DNA of 64,000 bases from Apostichopus japonicus. Lineage: Eukaryota > Echinodermata > Holothuroidea > Aspidochirotida > Stichopodidae. Below, piece after piece: positions 48,601 through 60,659 of this stretch. The stretch is from assembly GCF_037975245.1 (NCBI RefSeq), contig NC_092561.1:13265001-13329000 (forward strand), in the 5' to 3' direction. How positions within the stretch are numbered: the stretch's first letter is position 1; each line of letters starts with the position of its first letter. The translations under genes were made by a program, and so were the position numbers. The notes under the pieces were generated by a model, which saw nothing but the letters and a program-made list of their open reading frames with translations, was not told the origin of the DNA and did no database searches.

Positions 48601-51600
48601 ATAAAAACGAATTCAACCTGTGTTTTACCTTTTCCCCTTCCCCCTGTAAAATGTCCAGAACCAACGATTGTAATATAAGTGATATAAAAACTAGCCCTAT
48701 TGAGTCCGTTGAAGACTCACGGAAGGTCTATTGGAAGCAGCTAGTGGTACAGCAAATGAAGTATACAATGTAAAGAAGTCGTTTTGAAAATTAATTCCCA
48801 AACACAAGCAAAGGCTATGTGTACATATTACAACATTTAATATTATACAAATAATGAATGGTTATGAGTGCAATAGTGCATATATTTCATGAGATATAAT
48901 GTTCCATTCAACGAGGCAATTCAACGAGGCAATACAACGTATTATTTTACGATGGGTAAAATGCAACAGATTGTTTTGAACCGACAGGTTTCTCTGCTCT
49001 CTTACCATTGAAAAAAGTGCTTACAAAAAAGTATAACCCATGGTTCTATATCATATAGTGGAATAGAGCGGATTTTGCATGTGATCAACGAGCAATTGAC
49101 CAATCAAATGACCATAATACAATTAGGTGTTGTATAAAGGCGGTTAAACTATCCATATATGTGTCTGTAGTAGCACGAGGTGACTCCAATCAAAGAAAAC
49201 AATGTGTAGTAAACTAAATACGAATGTGTGCATAGATCATATGCAACAATGTATGACTCCTTTTTGTTTAAAAAAACGTTCTGTGCCAGCCGATACTCAT
49301 AGATGGTAGAGAAATTACTGTTCATGTGCCACAACCGTACATTAGTAATTACTACTTTGTGTTCGTAACACGGTGACATGTTTTACAGGTGGCACTGTAA
49401 CAACTGCAAAACTGTTAACTTGTTCCCATGTAAAACAAAGAACTGCGCGACTGGACAAGGAGTCTATGAAGATGAGAATGCATACGAGATGAAGTAAAGG
49501 AGCTACGGTACCGCTTGATTCAAACTCACACCTCTCTTTGAATTACTCCAATTCGTCATGCCAAGAACGAAGAAAGGCCAAGATCGGGTGTATCCATAGG
49601 ACTACACTTATAGTATAAAAATACTAGATACGACTTTTTTTTAGAATCGCGTATTAATGAACTCACACTCAATGATTGGTACACCAACTACTGTTCAAAT
49701 CTCACAACCGTGCCGCTCAGTTATTACTACTTTGTGTTCGTTAAACGGTACGTGTTACACGTGATACCAGTAGTTTCTGTACCAGCTATGAGTATCGAGT
49801 GTCTGTGCAGATCACAGCCACTAGGCACCAGTTGTCTACTCGATTGGGGGGTACACATTTGGAACTTATTTTCTTGATGTTTCCTAATCTCAACAGGTTC
49901 TGATAACTGTACAAATTTCGCATCTGATGTGGTACCACACTCAAAATCTTGGATAATTCCGGTAGTTATCTTGGCTGTGTTTTGTTGTATTCTGACGGGC
50001 TTCATAGTTTGGGGCTGCTTCCGCCGACTGGGTAAATTTTAAGTGTTCTTAACCTTTTAGTATAACATGGAAAAGATTAAACACATTTATTTATAGAATG
50101 GGATTCAAACAAGTGCCCTCTAAAATTTAACCATACATTATCCCAATGTATTTTACTATATGATGTTTTAGTATACCATAATATCATTGAGTATAACCAG
50201 TCTTTACGAAAGATTTCATACTTTCTTAAAGGTAAACAACAAAAGAGGAAGAGGGGATCTCTTACCACTGAAACGGGACATCCTCTATTAGAGGTACGAA
50301 ATAAGCTTCAGTTTGCTCTTAGGTTGACATACCGAGATAACTGTTTTCTCTGTAGTTATCTTTCTTGTTCATTTCATGGATGTAACTATTTATGTTTTCA
50401 TTGATTTTTCAGGGCAAAGGAATAAGTGGAATAACAGGGACGAACACGACCTCATCGAGCAACACAGGTGAGAAACCACCGTAACACGTAATCCGTCTCA
50501 AGATAATGATATAATTTAGAGCTATTTCAATTGGAGTCTCAACGAGATGGATCTTGAATGTTCAAATTATTTTACATAGATGAGATATGGAAAAATGCGA
50601 AATATGTTAACCCATTGTGCTTCATTTTGGCCATGCTCTTACGTCGCAATGGCCTTCATATCACCTATTCCTGAACATCATCCTTCTTGTGTAGATACTA
50701 TATACTTTGATAAACTCAGGCTATATTCATTGTTATAGCATTATGCAGAATAGAATCATCCATTCCAGTCACTTTGAAATATATTAATGTTAACGTTTCC
50801 CTGTAATTAAAATTTACTTTCCACATTTTCGTGAATGTTAAGTGGGATATAAAGATCAATTCTGATTCTCTTTTTTTACAGGAAAAAAGGATAAATTCAT
50901 TTCCTTGCTGAAAAGTTCTTACGAGAGTAGGTTCGATTACGACGGGATATACATTCTACCGACTTTATCCTACATACAAGCACGAAAACACCCAGGTGAT
51001 GTCATAGAACCAACTCCCAAACCATTAAAAAGCTATTATGAATTTTTCAACACTGACTCATTTTTAGGTCACAAGAAACGAATTGTAATCAAAGGAGGAA
51101 CGGGTTACGGGAAGACTTTGCTAGCTTTAAAAATGGCCAAAGACTGGTGTCGGAATGAAAAAAGTTCGCCTCTTAATGATGTAGACATTTTCATCTTGAT
51201 ATCACTGAAAGGTGTTGATTATAAAGCGACTATTTTCCATTCCATTTGGAAACAGCTTCTCTATGAAGAGTGTGGCCTTAAATTTGAGGATGTGCAAGAA
51301 ATCTTGCAAAATGAAGAAAATTGTGTCTTTATTCTTGATCATTATCATGAGTACCAAGAGAGGAAAAAGAATTTGAAAATTAAAGAAAGTTTTGTTGACA
51401 AAATCTTGGAATCGGAAATATTACCGAAAGCAAAGGTAATTACTTTAACTGCCGTACAACACAAAGCTCACGAAAATATATATTCCAAAAACCCTCCAGT
51501 TGTGACCATTGAAAGGTTTACGGAAGAACAAACAGGAGAGTATTTGGAGTATATCTTTCAAGACGATGATAGTAAAAGAAGGCACTTTGAAGAAAAAATT

Positions 51601-54600
51601 AAGCAAAATAGCTATATAAATGACCTCTGTCACATACCGTTATTCCTACGCATGATAGCCACCACCTTTATCAGCAATAACACACTACGATTCGAGAAAC
51701 TTACTGTATTTTTCGAAGATTGGTTTCGGATTAAATTCAAATATCTTAAAGAAACTAAAACTTTGAATCTACGCTTCTTTAAGGAGTTTACAAAGTTAGC
51801 TTATGATGGGATAGTATCAAATCAAAGCGTATGGTCAAGGAAAGATTTTGTACAGAAAGTAAGGGTAGAATCTTTCAATCATTTTGAAAGAATGGGGATA
51901 ATTGTTGAAACTAAATTTCAAATTGATAATTCCACGACTGAAGATGATCATTCTCACAAAAACGATGACAACAACAATGTCAAATTCATCCACGCGATTT
52001 ATCAACAATTTGTCGCAGCTTATTATCTTGCATACAGTGCCGATGAGACTGAACTGAAAGAAGTTTTGAAAGGTATTAACTTGTCAAAGGATTCCCAGAT
52101 GTTAGTTTTTATCTGTGGATTAAAGAAAGACCATCTCAATATAGTTATTGATCATCTCATATCTCTCAAAGAAGACAATTCCACTCTGCCAATTGAAGAT
52201 TACCTGTTTTCGTGTTGCTACGAAGCGGATTTAACGTCCAGTGTAAAGGAAATAAAGAACATTTTCACGAAGCTTCATGGAATTGTGTTTAAGCAAAATG
52301 ATTCAGTCGTCGTTACCAAAGGAAAGATTGATGTTATTGAGAAAGCAACTGAAGAGAAGGTAATGGTATTATTTCATGCTGTATCAATAAATAGAGGCAA
52401 ATGAACAAACACAATAGACAAAAGAATCGATATTTGCTTATTACAGCTTTACACAAAGTATTATAGAAAGAATTAATAATATACTCTGCAGATATTCGTC
52501 TCAAAATGAAATTGTGATAGCGACACTTTCTGTTTACAACAATATATGTTATAACAAATAGTTTACTTCCCTTTCTCGTCATGTCATCGATTATGCAAAT
52601 TGAAAGCGTCGTTTGTGTTTCGACATCATTTGTACTTTTTTCTTCACACAGATAAACATCCCTTACATAGCTATGAGGAATGCTCTCAAGGAAATTCAAG
52701 ACGAAAAAGTAACCCTGGTTTGTGGTTCATCGTTTCCGCTGCCAAAGTATGTGACTAAGTATTTTATCGACGACAGAGCTGGTAAATGGAATTCATGTGA
52801 TACTGGTTTACTAACGCTTTTGGAAAAGACCAATAGTGTCAAGACAGCAATGTAAGTAGGCCTACTTTTTTTTTCTGGAAGTGTTGGTATTTCCCATGGT
52901 TAGTAACGTACATGCATGTAACGAAACATGAGAACAAATCTCTATCAAGTTTTTTTATTTTTTATTATTCTATGTCTTAAATTATTTCATTGTTAATGTT
53001 ATTATGCTCTTTCAGTGTCATCAGCCGGAGTCGTCCTGAAGCGATGACAGATGATTGTATTCAAAAATTGCAATTGCAAACGCAGATGTCCGGTGAGACG
53101 TCTTTTGTTATTTAATTAACTGGAAGGTTTTTTAAGTGTATAACAGTGTGTAAACAACTACTATTCAAATATCAACATACACTGAAATTAAGACATAATA
53201 TACATACACTTAACATAATTCATTATTAGGATATCAATAACAAATTACTGATTTAAATGCATCATGGACCAGGACTTGAGAAATTATCTTACGTTGAAAG
53301 GAATAATGTCCCTTGATTACGGCAAAACTGTTAGTATAAAGTATCTTACATGCGGAAAATCAATTATGTAACTTTGATAAGTGACTGTAATTTCCTACAA
53401 GATTGGTCGAGTCACCCAAGAAGCAAGTGGTGTTGCAATATTGAAAATGTTTATTAAGTATGTTTTCGACCCTTGTTTTAGACAAATGGTTGTATATGTT
53501 ACAGCGTTATTTATATTTGCAGTTTTACTAGCCGGATTACTTAAAATGTCACAATAACATGTGATTATTTTATGTTAAATGAATGGTTATTTTATATTAG
53601 GTTTTGTGATAATTGATTATGAATTTACTCTTATTGGCTTTCAGTTATGTGGCAAAGTGTTGAATCTTCAAATGGCAGTGACGAAATGATGACCAGTTGC
53701 CCTTCTGTGAATACATGCCAGTGGATGGTAACTTAGTTTACTTTTACGTTATTGCAATGGTCAGTGGGCCATGTATTCGAGAACGCTTATGATTTACGTC
53801 ACATCAGTGTTTTTGGCTATGAATATAATACAATTAATTCATTATTTCTTGTTCTTGCTTTTATATGCTGTTATGGACCTTTCTTTTACTTTTCTCTCCT
53901 AGGCATTTGATCAAGTTTGTCAGTCGGTGAGTTTTACAGTAAGGGTAGGATAGATATCAATTTAAAAAAGCAAAGAGATATTACCTTAAACGTGATATAC
54001 ATTCTTTGCTTTCAGGAATTATGCCGCATTACGTATTTTTAATTCTATTGGCGTTCTCAACTATCGGTCAAGTATTCCTGTTAAATAAGCGTCATCGAAA
54101 AAATGTACGATTTGCTTAAAATAGATAAAGTACGTGAACCATTATTATCAGACACAAATAGCATGCTACCACTTTTACAGTTTAATAACTAATATTTAAT
54201 GAATATTTTGATAATATATTGAAAACAGTCATGCCTAAAGGTAAATATGCATTGCTCTATCTTGCTAAATGAATTTCGTTTGAATATATTGTGAGGTATG
54301 TGTAAATGATATAACTTGATTTCTCTGTAAATTGTTGAATGTGCATTGTACAAAGCCCTTATCATTCGCCTGTATATTCTTTGCATTAGACGAAAAATTG
54401 TATATGGTACGTGCACTTATTCTAGCATGTATTGTGTACGATTAATCGGGAAACATTAACATGACAAACATGCATAATAATTGGTATTATCGTCATTTTG
54501 TCTTCATAAAAAGTGTCAGTTTGTTCAGAATGAAATTGGGCAACAGTAATGCAAACTTTCAATTGTCGCTTTGATACACGTCCAGTATGTTAAAATGAAT

Positions 54601-57600
54601 GGTATGGATTTTCCTGTACAGAAAGTAGCAGCTAACTATGTCATGCGAGAATTTCAAGAAATCTTGGAAGAAGTCGAAAATGTACGTACATTATTTTTCT
54701 CTAAAAATTTGGTTGATAATTAGTGTTTCCAATTGTTTGATTTCATGCAACACAAGTTGTAGCGTTTTTATGAATCAATTGTTTTCATCCTTTCGGGAAT
54801 ATTTACCATATGAAAATTTCATTACATGAATGAAATTGTTGTTGCACTCTCATGCAATGATGACCTATTTAGCATGCTTAAAATCATTTACAATTTTATC
54901 GTGCGACCACTGCATATATTATTTGTTTGCTTACAGTTTTATGTTGACGGAAGCTATGAGACGAGTGGCTCTTTGGCTAAAATTAATAAGGTATTTTATT
55001 AAGTTACAACGGAGTTGCAAGCAAGGAGGGTGTTTAAATTACCTGGCTGATGTGGATGAGGTCTTTTGATTGAATACTTTTATGCAGCTGCTTTGAGAAC
55101 AGTTATCTTACCACACATACTCAAATATAGGTTAGTAACAGGTGGAGGGTGTTGAGGGACGGAATAGATGGGCAACCGGTTCACACAGAGATTACAGTAA
55201 CTACTGTAAATCATAAAGTTTTGTACCACAGTAGAAACTGAATTGTGCTGACAAATCTGATAATTCGGTAGCATGTGCTATTATGTTAACAGTAAGAACT
55301 GAGGATATGTGTAATTCCAACAAATGCATCAAACTGGATGTGTTGGGATTACACGTATCCTTAGTTCTAACTGTTAACCTAATAGCACATGCTACCGATT
55401 TATAGAACGATCCAGCTTTTACATTTGGTACAAAACTTTAAAAGTTACAGTAGTAACTGTGTTCTCTGTGTGTATCGGGTGAGACGGGACAAGTAACCTA
55501 GACCTGTAATTGCATCTACGTGTTGTAGTGTATATATATAGTGTTTACTCTCTAAAATTAATGTCTGACCACACACACATTTTACTCCGTGTACTGCACA
55601 TGTACGTAACAGTAACCGTGATAAGCTAGTTATCAGTTGATATTAGAAATGTTACACATTTACATTGCATTTGGCGTTCAATACGTATTATTCGATTATA
55701 GATAAAGAAAAATATAGTAACAACGCTCACGCAAGAGGGACCGTCAGATACTCAGGAGGTAAGTGTCCGTAAATAACAACTTCTTAGGAGAAACGGAAAC
55801 GAGATAAGAATGTACATGTAACGTATCTCGATAACATGTAATAGACAAAAAAATAGTTATTATTCACCAGTAGTACTCACTTCGTAGAATGATTATTATT
55901 TCGTTCAATAAAATCATCCAATTATAAAATCTGGCTATCTGCAGTATTATTTATCTGATGCTTAAATTTTGCTCACGGCTACATCTCTTTCTTTTTTTTG
56001 GGGGGGGTGGGGTAAATTATGTCAGTTCGAGACACTTCCCTTCTAAATATATGCTAAACACTTCAGAAAATACCTCAATGCAATATTAACATTTCTTCTC
56101 ATGCGCTGAGTTTAGTCGATAAGCGAATGTGTATCAAATTATTTTCATTCCCTTTGCATCTTCATTCTAGAAATGTGGAGCAGCTGCCAATGAAACAACC
56201 TTCGAAGAAATGGGTGGTAAGCTAGTTTTCAAACAGTTAATCAACAACACGTAATTTCCATCAAATATTTATTATGTCGCCAGTTAGATCTTTTTACCTT
56301 ATCTATCGATAAGTACTGGAATGTAATCACCATAATTGATAAAACTAGAACAATTAATTATTCTTAATACATGGAATTAATTATTTTGTTTTTAATTTCA
56401 CATCCGTTTATATGATATATATTATAATAAAGTTTCTCACAATGTCTGGAATTCTTTAGCTCAAGTCAGGAAATAATTAGTCTGTGCTTTAATCTCATTC
56501 GTCCAATAACTACTTTAGTTATCACATTTTATTGTGTTACGTGACATTTGCATTGTAATTGTAGTGTGACGGAGTGATTTTTTTAACCAAGGTGTAAGTT
56601 GTTGTTAAGAACAAATGAATGATATTTTGTAAGATTTTTTTTCCAAAAATATACCAAACTGAAGGAAACCTCCTTTGAACTAACTTAAGAAAATAACGAC
56701 AATTATTCGCATACTGACCCTACATCTCATTTGTTATATCCTCATGATAGTTGATGTCGTACACGCGAAATTCTTTTGGTATCAGTGGTTCTACTCGTTG
56801 CAAAGAGCGATGGAATACTCCCAAGACAACGCTGAAACTATACCAACAGATAATCAAAACATCAATGTTTAAAGACAATGAATCGTGACGGGTAGTTTCA
56901 TCTAGCAGAATGAACAAGTTAATACATTTTTCATAGAGAAGTCAATAGGTTAATTTATTCTACGCTACTTGAACGTTGACAGTACATAGTAATAAGTCCG
57001 TTCAAACATATAGAAAAATATGAAAATTAAACCAAAAGGATAGGAGCTTTCGATTGGGACAAACATTCTTTATAGCATTGTCTATATATATAAATATGTG
57101 CTGGTTCTTATACACCTCGCCAATGTAATTTAGCACATGGTTTTAAACGATCTGTCTTAGCAGTAAGTTTTAGTCAATATTTATTCTTCTTCTTTGAAAA
57201 GCAAATCGAAATCGATAGAATTTATTGTTTCACATTGTAAAAAAAAAAAAATACATCTTTCAATGTCTACTGTGAAATTCATTTGCTGTAGAAGTGTCAT
57301 CCTGTAGTATCTTCAGTGACAACACGTAGATAAACCCGTATTTACATTATCAAATTTTAAAGAATTTAAAGAAAGGTCATAACTCTTATTTCAGGATCGG
57401 TTAGTGGTCTAAGTACAACTGTTGTTGATATAGTATACGTACATGTCTTGTGCCATTAACAGGCTACTAATTTACATTTATGAAACACATTTAAATTCAT
57501 GCCAGCAATATAAAAGAAAGAATATTGTTTCAACTTGAACAAATCGTTCGCATGAAACATTTATGGAACCTCTTTAACTGTAATATATGTGCAACGAACG

Positions 57601-58550
57601 TAGGCGTAATCTGTCCATATGGACTCATAAAGGGTGTGTGAAATTAAATGCAGTTCAACTAAGGCTGTGTGGGGATTGGTACCGGTGTCAAGCAAACCCA
57701 ATTGAACTTTAGTCAATAACTTACACGTGTGTATGAATAGCAATATTATACGCTGTTTTATTGTTCTCTTAAGTACTTGCTTGGTTTTACAAAGCCGTAT
57801 TTCAGTAAAGTTAAATATTCATTTATCTAGTTAGTAATCAAAATTGGCACATTAAACAAGACGATGTCCAAAGGTTGTTTACTCTAAAGATCGGCTTGAA
57901 AACGGGAATGTTGTTTTGTGTAAAGAAAAATATATTTGCTATTTTTATCACATTTTCGCAGTTTGCTAAACCAATGTATTTAAATGCTTGCGTCATGATC
58001 AAGGAGAATGGTAAACCAGTTTTGTCTTCGTGGTTTCATTACCGCTTCATAGGTAAGTCTTCTGTTGGTCAAGTAAAGAAAGGAAGACAAACCGAATATC
58101 CTCATTGGTAGCATTTTTCATATCAAACAAACACAGACCTAGTGCAGTAGTGCCATATCATCCTGGATTCATATTCACCCATTACTGTGTAATCAACAAG
58201 TTTCATAACCACGGACTGTAAAGTCGAAATATTTGTCTAACGAACTAAATACGTTAGCAAAAAAAAATCATCGAATGTTTTCACCCCACCCCTCTACCAA
58301 ATGAAACTACGGATGGATGTTTCCCCTCCCCTTAACTTTAGAAACCATTTACTGTCTCTTGCTGCACTTTTGCGGTTCTGGGAATGTTTCCTTTCACCGC
58401 TGTTACCAAAGACTAATTTATGAACTGAAAGAATTCAGGAGAATGTGCCACATATTAAAATATTTCGTTAACTTGAACATTCGGAAACTAATACTTTGTT
58501 CTATGAGTCCCCAACAAAATGATTACGAATCCTCAAACAAAAGAAGATAA
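45622..58550 (+). CDS. Ig-ectodomain transmembrane receptor with cytoplasmic NACHT NTPase, 19 exons
   Basis: Exons: 45622-45679, 46574-46891, 47116-47769, 48193-48525, 49897-50031, 50232-50293, 50413-50467, 50882-52359, 52652-52851, 53016-53092, 53645-53727, 53903-53926, 54622-54681, 54937-54990, 55702-55758, 56171-56216, 57395-57432, 57962-58052, 58342-58550. Total 4032 nt, 1344 codons with stop, every phase matching and all introns GT-AG. Order: signal peptide; four Ig domains (residues about 20-454); transmembrane helix (about 473-494); basic linker; NACHT (about 539-1030); then about 310 residues of unknown type. The NACHT has Walker A GGTGYGKT and Walker B FILDHYHEY plus HAIYQQFVAAYYL near its end. 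No LRR, CARD, death or PYD domain seen. NACHT proteins are STAND NTPases that oligomerise on sensing; placing one behind an Ig ectodomain suggests ligand-driven assembly at the membrane (inference). Earlier termination is possible at 54042 or 57459. Confidence 0.85.
46574..46891 (+). CDS. Ig-NACHT exon 2: Ig domain 1 (V-like)
   Basis: GYIRCTFPSAFRAVYWYDD supplies the first Cys and core Trp; LVINTVRLKHEKLFKALCID supplies the second Cys. Acceptor CTTTTACAAAG, donor GTATGC, phase 1-1. Confidence 0.87.
47116..47769 (+). CDS. Ig-NACHT exon 3: Ig domains 2 and 3 in one exon
   Basis: Domain 2: VPPTEQHP, GALRCDLNGMRPAPKLTWV and VLASVVCKANYG. Domain 3 resembles domain 1 (LLWKKGNHKSSDVIAYAAFG, LTVQRVALKHEGLYTFVG) but both canonical Ig cysteines are replaced. 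The exon fuses what is two exons elsewhere in the gene. Phase 1-1. Confidence 0.88.
48193..48525 (+). CDS. Ig-NACHT exon 4: Ig domain 4
   Basis: IPPSPPYLIVKQCTTIHQCI, GTLTCATSGVRPLISVKW and ARLQVTCHAFG; close in plan to domain 2, including an extra CxxxxxC pair near its start. Phase 1-1, donor GTAAGC. Reading past the donor to 48773 is chance ORF. Confidence 0.88.
49389..49497 (+). CDS. candidate alternative terminal exon
   Basis: An acceptor (TGTTTTACAG) is followed by a Cys-rich frame WHCNNCKTVNLFPCKTKNC, then ATGQGVYEDENAYEMK and a stop. That frame needs phase 2 in, whereas exon 4 leaves phase 1; the phase-1 frame gives a different 35-residue end. The preceding intron sequence is partly duplicated upstream of the membrane exon (near 49700-49760). 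Either use would give a receptor without a membrane helix. Weak. Confidence 0.22.
49897..50031 (+). CDS. Ig-NACHT exon 5: transmembrane helix
   Basis: SKSWIIPVVILAVFCCILTG then FIVWGCFRRL: a 22-residue hydrophobic helix ended by basic residues, placing the C-terminal side in the cytoplasm. Acceptor TAATCTCAACAG, donor GTAAAT, phase 1-1. Confidence 0.92.
50232..50467 (+). CDS. Ig-NACHT exons 6-7: basic cytoplasmic linker
   Basis: Exon 50232-50293 reads GKQQKRKRGSLTTETGHPLL then E; exon 50413-50467 reads GKGISGITGTNTTSSSNT. Phases 1-0 and 0-1. Low-complexity Ser/Thr linker between the membrane and NACHT. Confidence 0.75.
50882..52359 (+). CDS. Ig-NACHT exon 8: NACHT NTPase domain
   Basis: Single 1478-nt exon, acceptor TTCTCTTTTTTTACAG, donor GTAATG, phase 1-0. 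KRIVIKGGTGYGKTLLALKM is the P-loop; CVFILDHYHEY is Walker B; KVITLTAVQHK occupies the sensor-1 site where most NACHTs have TSRP, so the Arg is missing. FTEEQTGEYLEYIF, LCHIPLFLRMIATTF and FIHAIYQQFVAAYYLAY match the winged-helix region and the end of NACHT modules. Reading past the donor reaches a stop at 52404, which would give a protein ending just after NACHT. Confidence 0.95.
52652..53092 (+). CDS. Ig-NACHT exons 9-10: region after NACHT
   Basis: Exon 52652-52851 (INIPYIAMRNALKEIQDEKV, KYVTKYFIDDRAGKW) and exon 53016-53092 (IVISRSRPEAMTDDCIQKLQ). Phases 0-2 and 2-1, good splice sites. No leucine-rich repeats; family not recognised. Confidence 0.78.
53645..56216 (+). CDS. Ig-NACHT exons 11-16: string of short exons
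   Basis: Six short exons at 53645-53727, 53903-53926 (24 nt, AFDQVCQS), 54622-54681 (KVAANYVMREFQEILEEVEN), 54937-54990 (FYVDGSYETSGSLAKINK), 55702-55758 and 56171-56216 (KCGAAANETTFEEMG). All but the first and last are phase 0-0, so they can be skipped singly without breaking frame. A spurious-looking exon at 54016-54042 (ELCRITYF, stop) could act as an alternative end. Confidence 0.62.
55182..55472. repeat. foldback element, 130-140 bp arms
   Basis: Arms 55182-55322 and 55341-55472 are inverted copies at roughly 80 percent identity around an 18-nt loop; matching blocks include CGGTAGCATGTGCTATTA and AAAGTTTTGTACC. Lies in the Ig-NACHT intron 54991-55701 and would fold as a long hairpin in the pre-mRNA. 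Probably a non-autonomous foldback transposon. Confidence 0.88.
56217..57394. other. intron of the Ig-NACHT gene
   Basis: No feature recognised apart from short A runs. Confidence 0.4.
57395..58550 (+). CDS. Ig-NACHT exons 17-19: unrecognised C-terminal domain
   Basis: Exons 57395-57432 (GSVSGLSTTVVDI), 57962-58052 (FAKPMYLNACVMIKENGKPV, LSSWFHYRFI) and 58342-58550 (ETIYCLLLHFCGSGN to a stop after DYESSNKRR). Acceptors and phases fit exactly. The last exon looks alpha-helical, Cys-rich and basic (LIYELKEFRRMCHILKYF), compatible with a small helical signalling domain, but I cannot place it in a family. Exon 17 read past its donor stops at 57459, an alternative end. Confidence 0.65.
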
Positions 58551-59439
58551 AAACAAAATATGAACCTTTCAAATTTCTCGTTACTGTTTCGCTTGACTTC
58601 GCTTTGATGAATTACCTTGTTCCAACTTTATATAACATACTGTAAAGTTTACATTTGTAGATGCTATTTTGGTATAATTTTGAAATGCTGGCTGTTCATG
58701 ATTGTCTTTGTATATATAAATATTTACTGTTTTTCTTTCTCATTTCTTCAAGCGTTAGTTTAGTTAAACCTTTCACTTTTATGTACCTAAACAGTTAGTC
58801 CTGTGTTACTCACTCAGTATTTAGTATCTATGTTCGCCATTCAATAGGTTTTGATCCCAATGTCCAGTTTAGTAGTTGATACAATTATATATGTACTACC
58901 CAGTCGTCTCTGTTTTTATTTCAGTCTTACGTATTGTTGCATTATTTTTTCAGTACCCTTTAGCTTTCATCGTTCTTTTTCTGAATTGGGATAGACGCTT
59001 ACTGATTAACTTCGAAATAGGGTTTTTTTTTTTTATCAATACGTCTAAGACTAATGGAGCCTATCCACGGTAAAGACTAATGGAGCCTATCCTCTCAAAC
59101 CATGCAATTGCGCGCAATGGGTAGTTCTAACCGTTCAGCGTCTCTCTTAATATTACTTTCTTATTAACTTAAACAAGGCAATAGTAAAGATATTTGGCCT
59201 TTGAAAGAGGGATACAAATAAATAGATACTCCTTTTTATTATGCCGTTGCTCCTGAAAATTGTTGCGTAACATAATCAATCAAGAGCTTAATAAGAAAGG
59301 GAGCTGCATGTTGTATTTTGTAGGCATTAACATGCTCATTTGTATCACCCAGTGTTGAAACTAACGTCCTCTGAATGTGAGCAAAAACAAGGAAATTAAA
59401 ATTACACTTTTTCAATCAATTAAGATGAAGGGACTAAGG

Positions 59440-59620
<181 letters not shown>

Positions 59621-59634
59621 ATCGTAATGAGTTG

Positions 59635-59703
59635 GAAAATCAAGAACAGTGAAAAAACCCTCAGCCTCCACCGGGACCCGAACCCGGGCCCCCCACCCCG
59701 CAT
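59635..59703 (-). mobile_element. SINE fragment with pol III B box between TA arrays
   Basis: On the minus strand: GGGGGGCCCGGGTTCGGGTC then CCGGTGGAGG, a near-perfect B box (GGTTCGGGTCC at 59674-59684), followed by a T-rich tail. The A-box half is missing. GC-rich island between two (TA)n arrays, so the arrays probably grew from the ends of the element. Confidence 0.6.
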
Positions 59704-59708
59704 GTGTG

Positions 59709-59950
<242 letters not shown>

Positions 59951-60659
59951 AGAATGAAACAAAAACTGATGACAACATTACAAAGGGCGATTTCGCTAAA
60001 TTTGTTATTAACCGTTGGACAACTTGCTTAGTCCAAGTGACACAACAGTACACCATACCTAAACACCTTGAAGTGTTGAGAAAATGAAAATTCTAAAATA
60101 AATCAAAACGATGATTAATGCGATAATACTTTGGAGACATAAACACATCCACTGCTAATTTTTCTATTTTCTTTGTTTTAATTACCTGATGGTTTCAAGT
60201 TATGTACCATGATCAACGCAATAGTACTATAGAGGCATATTCACATCCTGTTTTTCTCTTCTTTATTGCTTCAATTACCTGAAGATTCAACGTGGGTTGC
60301 ATTCACATTCACTTCTTCATTATATGGTATTTATTGTTCATTTATTTAAAGACGCTTATGTACGTTGTAGGATCAGCGATGTGTCCTGTATGTGTAATGT
60401 GCAGTGCGTAGTGTGTCGTGTGTGTGAAGGGTGTAGAGTGTAGTGTGCAGTGTGTAGTGTGTATTGGGTGTGTGTAGCGTGTGTGTAGTGGGGGCAAAGT
60501 AGCACACACTTGTCTTGTTTTCACTGATCTGAAGACTTAACGTGTTGCACTTATAGTATGATTGGAATAAAATAACACCATCAAGAAATAAAATCAGATA
60601 ATTGAAACAATAACGAAAGCAAAAATAATACGTACACAACGTTAAGTCTTCAGATAAAT

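Noticed and set aside
48640-48775. Extra exon of the Ig-NACHT gene after Ig domain 4
   Set aside because: There is an acceptor-like CAG, but the required phase-1 frame stops after six codons.
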